Origin: Acinetobacter nectaris CIP 110549
GTDB lineage: Bacteria; Pseudomonadota; Gammaproteobacteria; Pseudomonadales; Moraxellaceae
DNA length: 64,000 nt
Direction: 5' to 3'
Assembly (NCBI RefSeq): GCF_000488215.1
Contig: NZ_KI530712.1
Location: 186,001-250,000 of the forward strand
Shown here: positions 18,281 through 25,544 of the stretch, piece by piece
Numbering within the stretch: the stretch's first letter is position 1
Layout of the letters: every line of letters starts with the position of its first letter
Notes under the pieces: generated by a model
Database searches by the model: none
The model's input: only the letters and a program-made list of their open reading frames with translations
What the model was told of the DNA's origin: nothing
Program-made: the position numbers and the translations under genes

Positions 18281-18540
18281 ATAAAACATTTTATAAAAAT
18301 AGAATAATAAAAGCACCGAATATTATAAGTTCGGAAATATCAATTATTATGATTTAAATATCCCAATAGCCAAAATACAGAAGTAAGTGTTTAATACCTT
18401 CATAGTTTACTCCACATGATAAAAGATGATGAAATAGAGCTGCTAATTTTAAAATTTGGTGGCTTTTGTCTTTTATTTATCCCTCTATATTTTATTTGCC
18501 ATGAATATCTACTAGAAAGTGATGATATTTGTGAGTAATA
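18281..18540. other. AT-rich intergenic stretch with no gene seen
   Basis: No reading frame of useful length with a ribosome-binding site and no strong hairpin were seen in this 260-base stretch between the binding protein and the small lipoprotein. It may hold the lipoprotein promoter. Confidence 0.4.
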
Positions 18541-18551
18541 AAGGAATAAGT

Positions 18552-18674
18552 ATGAAGTTTTTAAGTATTATCGCAATATTACTTTGTGTAACTGCCTGTA
18601 CAACCACACAAAATGTATCGGATCCTACACATGGGAAAGGTGGTTTAATTCCACATGATAGAAATAGTCCATGA
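18552..18674 (+). CDS. small 40-aa lipoprotein
   Basis: ATG with AAGGAATAAG just upstream. The product begins MKFLSIIAILLCVTAC: a short hydrophobic signal segment with a lipobox (VTAC) that places the lipidated cysteine at residue 16. The mature part is only about 25 residues and ends with DRNSP. Tiny lipoproteins of this kind are common in Acinetobacter and have no assigned function. A terminator follows. Confidence 0.7.
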   Translation: MKFLSIIAILLCVTACTTTQNVSDPTHGKGGLIPHDRNSP

Positions 18675-18700
18675 TAGAAAAGTCTTTTCTATAGATTAGA

Positions 18701-18725
18701 AGGTATCCTAGATGGATACCTTTAT
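18701..18725 (+). terminator. terminator after the small lipoprotein
   Basis: AGGTATCC-TAGAT-GGATACCT stem-loop followed by TTATAT. Confidence 0.7.
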
Positions 18726-19095
18726 ATAAAATAATATAGCCTCATATTATGAGTATTTCATTGATTTAAAGGTTTTAATAGACTTAATTATAATAAATAA
18801 TATTAAGCAAATCTTTATAGTATAGATAATAATGTATAGAAGAACATAAGCTTAATGCTTGACACAATCATAATACAAAATAGGTTTTTTGGGACTATGT
18901 AATGCAACATGGTAAAATTAAAAAATATCTTACAAGTCATTGAAATTGCTTGTAAAACCTTGTTTATATTGGTAGGCATATCCAGATTTGAACTGGAGAC
19001 CTCTACGATGTCAACGTCTAAACAAATGTTTAAAAACAATTACTTATATCTAATTGGCGGAATATTGGCGTAAATTATGTTTTTTATTAAGAGTT
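18726..19095. other. junction region between core and accessory DNA
   Basis: A 370-base stretch with no credible gene. A frame on the minus strand from 18815 to 19039 is an artefact that reads through the tRNA-Val fragment. The only clear content is that fragment (18970-19017) and, further right, the short repeats TTGGCGG / TTGGCG at about 19056-19071. Confidence 0.5.
18970..19017 (-). pseudogene. 3' fragment of tRNA-Val(GAC), candidate attachment-site remnant
   Basis: Read on the minus strand, the sequence gives the anticodon loop TTGACAT, the 3' anticodon stem CGTAG, the variable AGGTC, a T arm TCCAG-TTCAAAT-CTGGA, the acceptor strand TATGCCT, discriminator A and an encoded CCA. The 5' anticodon stem breaks off after ACG (the next bases do not pair), and no D arm or 5' acceptor follows. 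This is what remains of a tRNA 3' end after a tyrosine-integrase element has used it as attB. No intact tRNA-Val is found at the right side of the accessory block. Confidence 0.75.
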
Positions 19096-19731
19096 TTAGC
19101 TTGATCTTTGCCAAACTAGCCACTCATTTGACTCTAAAATTTTCTCTGTTTGAATTTTCAAATCAGGAAACTGTGATGTTCTAAAACATTCAGTCTTTTC
19201 AATACCAGTTAAACAACTTGAAGAGAACTTATGACAATTATTTTCAAATAATTTGTAGTCTAACTTTTTGCCAACCATTTTTTTTGCTCTATCTGCTACA
19301 GCTTTACTACCAACTGGTTTTCCATTTAGACATGAAACATAAATATCTACAGAAAAATTTAGACCGTCTAATCGATTTAAAAACTCTTTAGCAGATACTT
19401 TTTCAATATATCCATCACCATTTAAATGAACAATTTGGTTATAACCAATATATATTCCCGAATGTTTAGCCATTCCAAAAAAGAGTCCACAAAGAACTAC
19501 ACTGCCAACTTTAGGCTGTTCAATTGTTTCATCAAATACTGTATCACATACCGCATCTGCTGCTGCTGTAAAAGGATCTTTAATACCAGTAATATTTTTT
19601 AGTCTTGTTATTGGATCGGTAGGAGGAGGAGTAGGAATAGTTGTAGACTTTAATATTAAATCAAAAAAACTCTTTTTTTTATGTGTGGACGGTGATGGTT
19701 CAGATCCAAATATAATATCAAAAAGTGACAT
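19096..19731 (-). CDS. LRAT-like (NlpC/P60 superfamily) domain protein
   Basis: A 211-residue cytosolic-looking protein. The first 75 residues are Ser/Thr/Pro-rich. An LRAT-type permuted papain-like domain follows: GSVVLCGLFFGMAKHSGIYIG contains the catalytic His, and NNCHKFSS contains the catalytic Cys of the NC motif. In bacteria and phages such domains may be acyltransferases or peptidases; substrate is unknown. It lies nearest the left edge of the prophage, a usual place for cargo. A second LRAT-like protein with the same HxGxYxG and NNCxxF motifs sits at 41703-42254. Confidence 0.72.
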   Translation of the reverse strand: MSLFDIIFGSEPSPSTHKKKSFFDLILKSTTIPTPPPTDPITRLKNITGIKDPFTAAADAVCDTVFDETIEQPKVGSVVLCGLFFGMAKHSGIYIGYNQIVHLNGDGYIEKVSAKEFLNRLDGLNFSVDIYVSCLNGKPVGSKAVADRAKKMVGKKLDYKLFENNCHKFSSSCLTGIEKTECFRTSQFPDLKIQTEKILESNEWLVWQRSS

Positions 19732-19795
19732 TTTAATGTATATCCGTATTTATTATGGTCAAATTAGAATATCATAAGATAATAAAAAAGAGAGG

Positions 19796-20080
19796 TTAAT
19801 TTCCTCTCTTTGGGCCTCTTCTAGATTTAGGTTTTTCCGTTAGAATCTTCTGAGCAGCAGCTAAATTGTATAATGCTTTTCCTGATGAGCCTTGGCTAAT
19901 AACTTCTAACTTTCTTCTAATGGTATCTACAGACATTGAAAATCTTTGTGCTAGATACGCTGCAGATACTAATTCCTGATCCAACTTTTTCATTTCAGTG
20001 ATAATCGCACCTCCAATAGTATCACCAAGCATAATTTTGGGAGGTATAGTACCTTCAACTGTAATCATGTATTTAGTCAT
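19796..20080 (-). CDS. small helix-turn-helix protein (phage early region)
   Basis: A 94-residue basic protein. The middle (LVSAAYLAQRFSMSVDTIRRKLEV) reads as a helix-turn-helix, and the tail KPKSRRGPKRG is positively charged. The ATG at 20080 has GAGGT eight bases upstream and overlaps the end of the previous gene by eight bases, so the pair is coupled. Excisionase- or regulator-like by size and place; no specific function is recognised. Confidence 0.6.
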   Translation of the reverse strand: MTKYMITVEGTIPPKIMLGDTIGGAIITEMKKLDQELVSAAYLAQRFSMSVDTIRRKLEVISQGSSGKALYNLAAAQKILTEKPKSRRGPKRGN

Positions 20081-20321
20081 GCATCTTGACCTCAATATCT
20101 AAGTACTCATCTATTTTCTTAGTTGATTTATATGTGTATGCTTTTGAAACTAAGTAGCCGTTAGCAACGAGATACTTAAGATCTCGTTGAATTGTTCTAA
20201 CAGATATTTGCTCATTCATTATTCTTAAAATGGAGCTTGCACGAATCCAGCACTTCGCTTTTCTAATGATAGATAAGATTGTTAGCAGTCTTTCAAAAGT
20301 TGAAAAGTTTACCTTATTCAT
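20073..20321 (-). CDS. small winged-helix protein (phage early region)
   Basis: An 82-residue protein with a DeoR/wHTH pattern: IRASSILRIMNEQISVRTIQRDLKYLVANGYLV. The frame is open to a GTG at 20348 inside the ATPase gene, but the ATG at 20321 has GGA seven bases before it and is preferred. It lies between the ATPase and the HTH gene in one leftward operon and probably binds DNA. Confidence 0.6.
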   Translation of the reverse strand: MNKVNFSTFERLLTILSIIRKAKCWIRASSILRIMNEQISVRTIQRDLKYLVANGYLVSKAYTYKSTKKIDEYLDIEVKMHD

Positions 20322-20334
20322 AGCAATTCCATAT

Positions 20335-21456
20335 TTAAGCTGCTTCACTCAGAAGCTGTTGCTTTACATCGTTAAAACGTTCACTTGGAATTGCGATTAA
20401 GCTGTCTATGCCCATATTCTCGCAAAATGTCTGAACATCCATGTTTTTCTGATGCAAGATATCTTGAAGCTCATCACGCTGTTCATTTGAAATAGCAATA
20501 AACTCAGGTGGGTTCATCCATTTATTATGTTCTTTGTTGTATGAGCATTTAAGCTTATTTTTGGCGGTACTTAATAAGTACGTACGCATATTTTGGTAGT
20601 ACATGTGACCTTCTTTTTCTTTACTTAAAGCTTCTAGAGAGGCTGTTAAGTCGTTAATATCACCGGCATGCTGTGCTTCATCACAGCTTTGTTGCCAGTT
20701 TTGCCAATCTGCAAAAGCTTTTTGAGCTGCAATCTGCTCAGGTGTAAGTGTATTAATATGATCTTTTGCCTGTTGAATAAGGTCTGCCAAGAATGTAGGA
20801 GATGATTTTAAATCAGGTATCCATACTTCACCTGTACCTTCACCCAATGCACCGCTATTTTTACCATGGTGAGATGGGCTAAAGTTAAGTAGGCGAGCAT
20901 CTTTACCATCATTTGTCTTCACAGTCGTTAGGTAGCCCATAATATCGGCCATACGATATAGCTCATTACGGTTTTTACCACCTAAGTCTGGTCTATAGAT
21001 AATCTGCTCGCCGTTAGTGTCTTCTGAAGCATGGGCAATAAAAACAATGTCTTTACCGAAAGAGATTAGATTTGCGATGAACTGCTTAAATAGATTGTTT
21101 GCTAAACCTTGAGCCTTTAGTTTCAATGTACCATCACTTTGACAGTTTTTACTATTTGCTTGTAAGTGCGATTTAATCGTTTCAAGCATTGCACCCACAG
21201 TATCAATAACGACAGTATTGAAAGAGGCGAGGTCTTGCGCCGTTAGATTGGATACGTCAGTCCATTTCTGCACTTGAACTACTGCGCCACGGCGTAATTC
21301 ACCAGCACGATGAACACCTTTGTCAAAGTCAAAGGAAATGGCATTTTTTGCAGTGAAACCAATGGATGTTTTACCAAGACCGGGATCGGCATAGATATAA
21401 GCGATAATTGAGTTAACTTGCACAGCTTGGTCAGAAGTTACGATATTTAAAGCCAT
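20335..21456 (-). CDS. phage RecA-like P-loop ATPase (AAA_24 type)
   Basis: A 373-residue protein. Walker A is YADPGLGKTS at residues 22-31; Walker B is FNTVVIDTVG near residues 78-87; a third motif DIVFIAHASED follows. The C-terminal third is alpha-helical and Asn/Lys-rich. This resembles the phage ATPases that load or remodel recombination and replication proteins in early operons. AGGAGAT precedes the ATG. It is the second gene behind the PL-type promoter. Confidence 0.75.
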   Translation of the reverse strand: MALNIVTSDQAVQVNSIIAYIYADPGLGKTSIGFTAKNAISFDFDKGVHRAGELRRGAVVQVQKWTDVSNLTAQDLASFNTVVIDTVGAMLETIKSHLQANSKNCQSDGTLKLKAQGLANNLFKQFIANLISFGKDIVFIAHASEDTNGEQIIYRPDLGGKNRNELYRMADIMGYLTTVKTNDGKDARLLNFSPSHHGKNSGALGEGTGEVWIPDLKSSPTFLADLIQQAKDHINTLTPEQIAAQKAFADWQNWQQSCDEAQHAGDINDLTASLEALSKEKEGHMYYQNMRTYLLSTAKNKLKCSYNKEHNKWMNPPEFIAISNEQRDELQDILHQKNMDVQTFCENMGIDSLIAIPSERFNDVKQQLLSEAA

Positions 21457-21458
21457 GA

Positions 21459-21710
21459 TTAGTTATCTCCTTTGTACTGTACTTCTTGGACATTTAATTC
21501 GGCGAGTTGTGCTCGAGCGGTTGCAACGGCTAAGTCATGATTCATTTGCTCACGGTCTGATTGAACAAATGCAAAGTAAATGAATGACACGGCAAGAATA
21601 ACTGAGCAGAGTAGGAGAGCGGCTTTACCTGTGCTTGGTTCTGTTGAAGCCATTTCGGCTTGTGTAGGCTCTCTATATAGCGATTGACTAGTAGAATATG
21701 TTTGTTTCAT
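21459..21710 (-). CDS. small single-membrane-segment protein, first gene of the PL operon
   Basis: An 83-residue protein: a soluble N terminus of 28 residues, one transmembrane helix (ALLLCSVILAVSFIYFAFV) and a short acidic/helical tail. GAGGTAATT precedes the ATG and the ATPase starts two bases after its stop. Function is not recognised; its place as the first leftward gene recalls small inhibitors in other temperate phages, which is inference. Confidence 0.6.
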   Translation of the reverse strand: MKQTYSTSQSLYREPTQAEMASTEPSTGKAALLLCSVILAVSFIYFAFVQSDREQMNHDLAVATARAQLAELNVQEVQYKGDN

Positions 21711-21729
21711 AATTACCTCGTTCCGATGG

Positions 21730-21766
21730 AAAGCCCGTGTTTGATTTGAGAGTCGTCGCGGGCTTT
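21730..21766 (-). promoter_or_regulatory. stem-loop at the 5' end of the PL transcript
   Basis: AAAGCCCG pairs perfectly with CGGGCTTT around a 21-nt loop. On the minus strand it starts about a dozen bases after the predicted PL start site and ends about 20 bases before the first start codon. On the plus strand it is followed by T5 and could also stop rightward transcripts. Confidence 0.5.
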
Positions 21767-21784
21767 TTATTGTCTACGAGATAT

Positions 21785-21813
21785 ATATTAACTTTAGTTA
21801 GTGTTTTGGTCAA
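21785..21813 (-). promoter_or_regulatory. PL-type early promoter with overlapping operator
   Basis: On the minus strand TTGACC and TAATAT are separated by exactly 17 bases. The spacer contains CACTAACTAAAGTTA, which resembles the operator half-sites beside cI (CTAACTTATGTTAA), and a further copy, ACTAACTTTAATTAA, lies just upstream (21822-21836). This fits repressor control of the leftward operon. Confidence 0.7.
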
Positions 21814-21924
21814 TAGTTAAGTTAATTAAAGTTAGTTTTTAGTTAGTGTAATTATTTTTTAAGTTATAATACCCAAAAGAAAGCCCCGCATAGTGCAGGG
21901 CTCTTTCAATTATAAGGTGCGAAT

Positions 21925-22122
21925 ATGCTAGGAATTACACAAGATGGGAAAATAATCCCTATTACTAAAAAATCCTCATCCACAGGCATGCGTTTTATAG
22001 GGGTTGTAATTACAGATCCAAAATTATTATTAGAGCAGTTTCCTCAAATCGCATGCCACTTTATAAGTGGAGATGCTCAATCAAATCTAAAACTTTGCCG
22101 CGAGGTTCTACATATAGATTAA
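21925..22122 (+). CDS. hypothetical 65-aa protein
   Basis: A short rightward gene with a good AAGGTG site before its ATG. The product starts MLGITQDGKIIPITKK and has no recognised domain. It is flanked by two GC-rich hairpins (about 21880-21907 and 22155-22180), the second a possible terminator. It lies between the PL promoter and the toxin-antitoxin genes, on the opposite strand to both. Confidence 0.5.
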   Translation: MLGITQDGKIIPITKKSSSTGMRFIGVVITDPKLLLEQFPQIACHFISGDAQSNLKLCREVLHID

Positions 22123-22202
22123 CACCCTGCATAGAATTAGCTCAATGTATCACTAATAGAAAACCCCGCACAGGGTGAGGTTATTTAAAAATAGAGGTAT
22201 AT

Positions 22203-22517
22203 CTATTTTAGATTTTTAAATAAATTATCTCTATCAGCTTGAATTTTATTTTGTAAGTCAGGATTCTTTAATGTTTCTTCTAGAAAGTTATATAACTCAA
22301 TCAGTGATTTAAGTGGAAGTATAACTGTTTGGCTTTCAACTAATTTCCCAGTATTATGCTCTTGTGTGCCGAATCCAATGCGAGCAGTATCAGAACCAAT
22401 AGCAAAGCTCGACATTTTATCAAAATAATGAGTTTGGTAATTATCTCCTTTTGTTTTTTCGGTAATTGGACCAACTGGTTCAAGATTGATGACTTTTTTA
22501 TGAGTATTGGTGGACAT
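22203..22517 (-). CDS. hypothetical protein, DUF3467-like, third gene of the mqsRA locus
   Basis: A 104-residue protein without membrane segments. The pattern IGSDTARIGFGTQ ... ESQTVILPLKSLIELYNFLEETL resembles the small DUF3467/steric-type family with a strand followed by a C-terminal helix; the match is weak by eye. The start at 22517 overlaps the end of the mqsA-like gene by 20 bases and has its own GAGG site, so it is co-transcribed with the antitoxin. It may be an accessory component of the TA locus. Confidence 0.5.
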   Translation of the reverse strand: MSTNTHKKVINLEPVGPITEKTKGDNYQTHYFDKMSSFAIGSDTARIGFGTQEHNTGKLVESQTVILPLKSLIELYNFLEETLKNPDLQNKIQADRDNLFKNLK

Positions 22518-23115
22518 AAGTATTTACCTCAGAATCTCTAAAATTGTTTGTATTGAAAAATATAGAATCATTTGTTGTTGCTGTATTGTTTCTACTCATA
22601 GAAAGTATTGCTGCAGATGCTTTCACTGGAGTTGGAATCGTTTGATATTGCTCTAATGGCAAGAGGTCCGCAGTTGGATGTGAGAATGCTTTTAGATGAA
22701 TATCTAATTTTTTAGCTTTGATTATATTACCAATAGATTCAGGTGTTGCTAGTCTTAAAGCTGTATCCATGGGTAAGCTTTGGATAAGGTCATTATTTTC
22801 ATATTTAGAAAAAGCTACGGGACCGCCACCAAATAATTTACCGGCTTCTTCAATACTTAAGCCCAAGCCTTTGCGAATCTCACGAATCTCTTTGTGACTT
22901 AAGAGATTATCTACCTCTCTTTTAAACTTAATCATTTCTCTTTTATTCTTTTTTGCTTGCTCTTTGGTTACTGTTTCAGATCCACAGCATGCACATTCAG
23001 AATAGAAAAGCGGTATGCCTTTTTCTTTACCATTATATGTTTGCGATACTCGATCATATTTTTCAAAAAGCTGATTTTCTTCACAAATAGGGCATATACA
23101 AGGACTATTTTTCAT
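22498..23115 (-). CDS. MqsA-like antitoxin (zinc ribbon plus HTH), extended
   Basis: A 205-residue protein. An N-terminal zinc ribbon (CPICEE ... CACCGSE) is followed by an MqsA/XRE-type HTH: IREIRKGLGLSIEEAGKLFGGGPVAFSKYEN. Classical MqsA ends soon after the HTH (131 residues); this one has about 80 extra residues. MqsA binds and neutralises the MqsR RNase and represses its operon. It begins 15 bases after the toxin gene, with AGGAGT before the ATG. Confidence 0.82.
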   Translation of the reverse strand: MKNSPCICPICEENQLFEKYDRVSQTYNGKEKGIPLFYSECACCGSETVTKEQAKKNKREMIKFKREVDNLLSHKEIREIRKGLGLSIEEAGKLFGGGPVAFSKYENNDLIQSLPMDTALRLATPESIGNIIKAKKLDIHLKAFSHPTADLLPLEQYQTIPTPVKASAAILSMSRNNTATTNDSIFFNTNNFRDSEVNTYVHQYS

Positions 23116-23130
23116 TAAAAACTCCTAATA

Positions 23131-23544
23131 TTAGTTGCTTAAGTGGCATGAAAAAGTACACACAATATCGCCTGATTTATGGATACAAAACTTTAAAAAG
23201 TAGTTCATTTCAAATTCTTTCTGCGCAGCATCAACATATTCATTCTTCTTTAATTCGTAGCTGTCACAAGCAAACCATGGACTTTCTGATTTGCTTTGAC
23301 ACCATTCGGAGTCTCTATATTTACCTTTCTCCAAAGCTTCTTTAATTAACCCTTTTAAATCTTCTAGGTCAAAAGAAAGGTGCTGTAGATCAACAATGCT
23401 TTTACGAGTCATTGTTTTTGGTAGACTTTTTTTCAATATAGATAAAACTTCATCTTTAGGATTAATTGGGGCAAGCGTTTTAATCTTTCGATTATCGCCT
23501 GATGGTGGAGTACCTCCGTACTTACTAAGTACTTTACTTACCAT
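23131..23544 (-). CDS. MqsR-like toxin (RelE-fold mRNA interferase)
   Basis: A 137-residue protein. The central part LSFDLEDLKGLIKEALEKGKYRDS and the late part YFLKFCIHKSGDIVCTFSCH match the MqsR layout of helix then beta-sheet, with a Lys in the KFCIHK strand where MqsR cleavage residues lie. MqsR cleaves mRNA at GCU. Toxin-first order with the antitoxin downstream is the mqsRA order. A short frame (23538-23660) overlaps its start. Confidence 0.75.
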   Translation of the reverse strand: MVSKVLSKYGGTPPSGDNRKIKTLAPINPKDEVLSILKKSLPKTMTRKSIVDLQHLSFDLEDLKGLIKEALEKGKYRDSEWCQSKSESPWFACDSYELKKNEYVDAAQKEFEMNYFLKFCIHKSGDIVCTFSCHLSN

Positions 23545-23660
23545 AATGGTAACTCTTGCATAGTAATACCGCTAGTAAAAAATAGTAATTTTTTTGTATG
23601 AGCTACATTCATAAGCCCAACCAAAACTATTACATCGACCTCTGAAGCTAAATTTTTCAT
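23538..23660 (-). CDS. possible 40-aa protein between cI and the mqsR-like gene
   Basis: ATG at 23660 preceded by AGAGGG. The product MKNLASEVDVIVLVGLMNVA... is hydrophobic in its first half. Its stop overlaps the toxin start by seven bases, so it may be a small protein or a leader that couples toxin translation. Weakly supported. Confidence 0.3.
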   Translation of the reverse strand: MKNLASEVDVIVLVGLMNVAHTKKLLFFTSGITMQELPLW

Positions 23661-23684
23661 AAACCCTCTGAGATTTAATTATTC

Positions 23685-24368
23685 TCAATAAGATATATTT
23701 CTGTGGTGTTCAACAATCACGCCAATGATAGATATATCTATCTGATTAGAGTTGTAGGTTGGATAGTCAGGATTTAGTGGGACTAACTCAATAATATCAA
23801 AACCATACTCGTTAACACCTCGTAGTCGATATTTTTTGAAAGTAGTGCTTGCCACACCATCTCGTATTTCTTGAGCTATAACAAGCGCTCCAGGTCTAGG
23901 AGACAAACTTGCATCAACAACAACAACATCACCGGGATTAAATTCTGGTGCCATGCTTTCACCGTTAATTTTTAGTGAGAAGACGGATTTTTCATCACCA
24001 CCTTGATAGCTTGTATGTGACTCACCTCTAGGGTTAAATCCATCATAACAAGTTTCGTGAAATGCACCTGCCTGAACAAAATCTAATAAAGGTATTACTC
24101 TCAATTTATTTTCTGTAGGGCGAACATTAGCCCAGCTCTCTTGAGCTTCTATATTTTTAGTAGATGAGCCTTCTTTACCTGTTAGAAGCCATTCTTCAGA
24201 AACATCCAACAGACTTGCAATGGCTTTTAAGCTTTCAGTTTTAGGGATATTTTCACCACGCATCCACTTAGTAACAGCAACGCTCGATTTTCCTGTTGCT
24301 CTTGATATATCTGCTTGCTTTAAATTTCTTTCGTTAAGTTTCTGCTGTATGCGTTCATGTAGCAACAT
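23685..24368 (-). CDS. phage repressor CI (XRE HTH plus S24/LexA-like peptidase)
   Basis: A 227-residue repressor. The N-terminal HTH (LKQADISRATGKSSVAVTKWMRGE) precedes a linker and an S24 domain with NGESMAPEFNPGDVVVVD, which holds the nucleophilic Ser, and FKKYRL, which holds the general-base Lys. It should repress early promoters and self-cleave when RecA is activated, inducing the phage. An Ala-Gly pair near FVQAGAF is a likely cleavage site. It is divergent from cro across an operator region of about 100 bases. GAGGG precedes the ATG. Confidence 0.9.
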   Translation of the reverse strand: MLLHERIQQKLNERNLKQADISRATGKSSVAVTKWMRGENIPKTESLKAIASLLDVSEEWLLTGKEGSSTKNIEAQESWANVRPTENKLRVIPLLDFVQAGAFHETCYDGFNPRGESHTSYQGGDEKSVFSLKINGESMAPEFNPGDVVVVDASLSPRPGALVIAQEIRDGVASTTFKKYRLRGVNEYGFDIIELVPLNPDYPTYNSNQIDISIIGVIVEHHRNISY

Positions 24369-24388
24369 AGTGATTTTCCCTCAAAACA

Positions 24389-24470
24389 CTAACTTATGTT
24401 AATACAAAGTATTGAAACTTAGGTTAGTTTATGCTAACTTTTATTAGTAAATTTTATTAACTTAGGTTAG
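24389..24470. promoter_or_regulatory. OR-type operator region between cI and cro
   Basis: Four related, partly palindromic sites are seen: CTAACTTATGTTAA (24389-24402), AACTTAGGTTAGTT (24416-24429), TTAGTTTATGCTAA (24424-24437) and TTAACTTAGGTTAG (24457-24470). A TTGAAA at 24412-24417 with a weak TAACTT 17 bases on is a plausible PR. The sites resemble those in the PL promoter near 21800. Confidence 0.7.
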
Positions 24471-24474
24471 TGTT

Positions 24475-24663
24475 GTGAATGTTGATGATTTAAAAAAGTT
24501 TTATAACTGTAGAAGCTACAGGCAAATGTCAAAAATCCTGCAAGTCTCAGATGCTGCTATCTGTAAATGGGGGAAAAATGGAATCCCTATTAGAAGACAA
24601 GCATTGCTGCAAATCCAAACTAATGGCGCATTAAAAGCCGATCTGAAACAAAACGTAGCTTAA
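24475..24663 (+). CDS. Cro-like repressor
   Basis: A 62-residue protein that starts at a GTG and overlaps no other gene. The helix-turn-helix YRQMSKILQVSDAAICKWGKNGIPIRRQALLQIQ is the Cro/YdaS-type pattern. Opposite orientation to cI, first rightward gene after the operators, as in lambda. It should favour lytic growth by blocking cI transcription. Confidence 0.82.
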   Translation: MNVDDLKKFYNCRSYRQMSKILQVSDAAICKWGKNGIPIRRQALLQIQTNGALKADLKQNVA

Positions 24664-24667
24664 ACCC

Positions 24668-25042
24668 ATGAACAAATTATCCACCGAAGTATCTGCAAGA
24701 GCGAGAAATGAAGTTGCAAGAGTATTGCAAGATCTTGCGTCATGTAATCAAGGGCAGATTGCAGAGCAGTTAGGACTTGATCCTAGCACTTTGTCTCGCA
24801 TGAAAAATGATAAGAAAACCAATGGCTTGACGGAAATTGAAAACTGTTTAGTTCTATTGGACATTCTTGGATATAAAACCGTAAACAAAAAATATCGAAT
24901 GATTCGTGAAGAAAAGCTGAATGCACTTTTTGTTATGGCTAAAGCTTGGATGGAGAGTAAGCAGTCAGTAGATGACTTCTTTCAAGATGATATTGAAGAT
25001 TTTGGAATAGGTTTCGACCTTGGTTACAAAGAAAAAGCCTGA
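24668..25042 (+). CDS. CII-like regulator
   Basis: A 124-residue protein with a CII-type start: SARARNEVARVLQDLAS ... QGQIAEQLGLDPSTLSRMKND is a HTH in the place and spacing of lambda CII. The C-terminal half is acidic and helical (tetramerisation in CII). It follows cro by four bases. CII would activate lysogeny promoters; here this is inferred from order and similarity. Confidence 0.75.
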   Translation: MNKLSTEVSARARNEVARVLQDLASCNQGQIAEQLGLDPSTLSRMKNDKKTNGLTEIENCLVLLDILGYKTVNKKYRMIREEKLNALFVMAKAWMESKQSVDDFFQDDIEDFGIGFDLGYKEKA

Positions 25043-25092
25043 TGTACAAGATCAGGCTTTTCAATTCAACTTCACGGTAAGAGAAATTAAAT

Positions 25093-25173
25093 ATGCGAAG
25101 TAATTTAGCACAAGAATCACTGAGTATTCAAGATACAGCAGAAATACATAAGTTTAAGGCGGTGCAAGCATGA
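25093..25173 (+). CDS. 26-aa phage micro-protein
   Basis: ATG with AAGAGAAATT upstream; product MRSNLAQESLSIQDTAEIHK... overlaps the next gene by ATGA, so translation is coupled. Another micro-frame starting MRSN lies at 39247. Function unknown. Confidence 0.5.
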   Translation: MRSNLAQESLSIQDTAEIHKFKAVQA

Positions 25174-25544
25174 GTTTAGATGCAACTATTTGGGCTTGGA
25201 AAACTCGCCAAAAGAAAACAATTGGCGGTGCAAGTAAGCCACTTAAAAAGCTAGTTTTGCTTGCTTTAGCAGATCGTGCTGCTGAAGATCATAGCTGTTT
25301 TCCTAGTGTAAGCCGTTTGGTTGATGATACGGAAATGGATCGTAAAACAATTCTAAAGATCATTGATGAGCTGATTTTTGATGGTCTAATTCAAGATACT
25401 GGAGAGCGAAAAGGGCGTACAAAACAGGTTAAAGTTTATCGTTTAATCGGTGTAAATGGTCGTGAAATTGTTCTAGAAATAGACAATTTTGAGGGTGAAA
25501 ATATAGGTTTAAACAGTCCCAAATATGGAACAGTTCCAAATTAA
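25170..25544 (+). CDS. phage replication initiator-like HTH protein, C-terminally truncated
   Basis: A 124-residue protein with a winged helix typical of phage O / DnaD-like initiators: LVLLALADRAAEDHSCFPSVSRLVDDTEMDRKTILKIIDELIFDGLI. Homologues are usually longer and continue through a low-complexity NSPKxGTVP-type linker into a C-terminal domain. Here the frame stops inside that linker (SPKYGTVPN), after which no phage replication gene follows. This is probably where the foreign defence module replaced the rest of the replication region. Confidence 0.7.
   Translation: MSLDATIWAWKTRQKKTIGGASKPLKKLVLLALADRAAEDHSCFPSVSRLVDDTEMDRKTILKIIDELIFDGLIQDTGERKGRTKQVKVYRLIGVNGREIVLEIDNFEGENIGLNSPKYGTVPN

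Noticed and set aside
18815-19039. A 74-codon open frame on the minus strand
   Set aside because: It reads straight through the tRNA-Val fragment and has no protein-like pattern or ribosome-binding site.
19056-19071. TTGGCGG...TTGGCG as an attachment core
   Set aside because: No matching copy was found near the integrase end.
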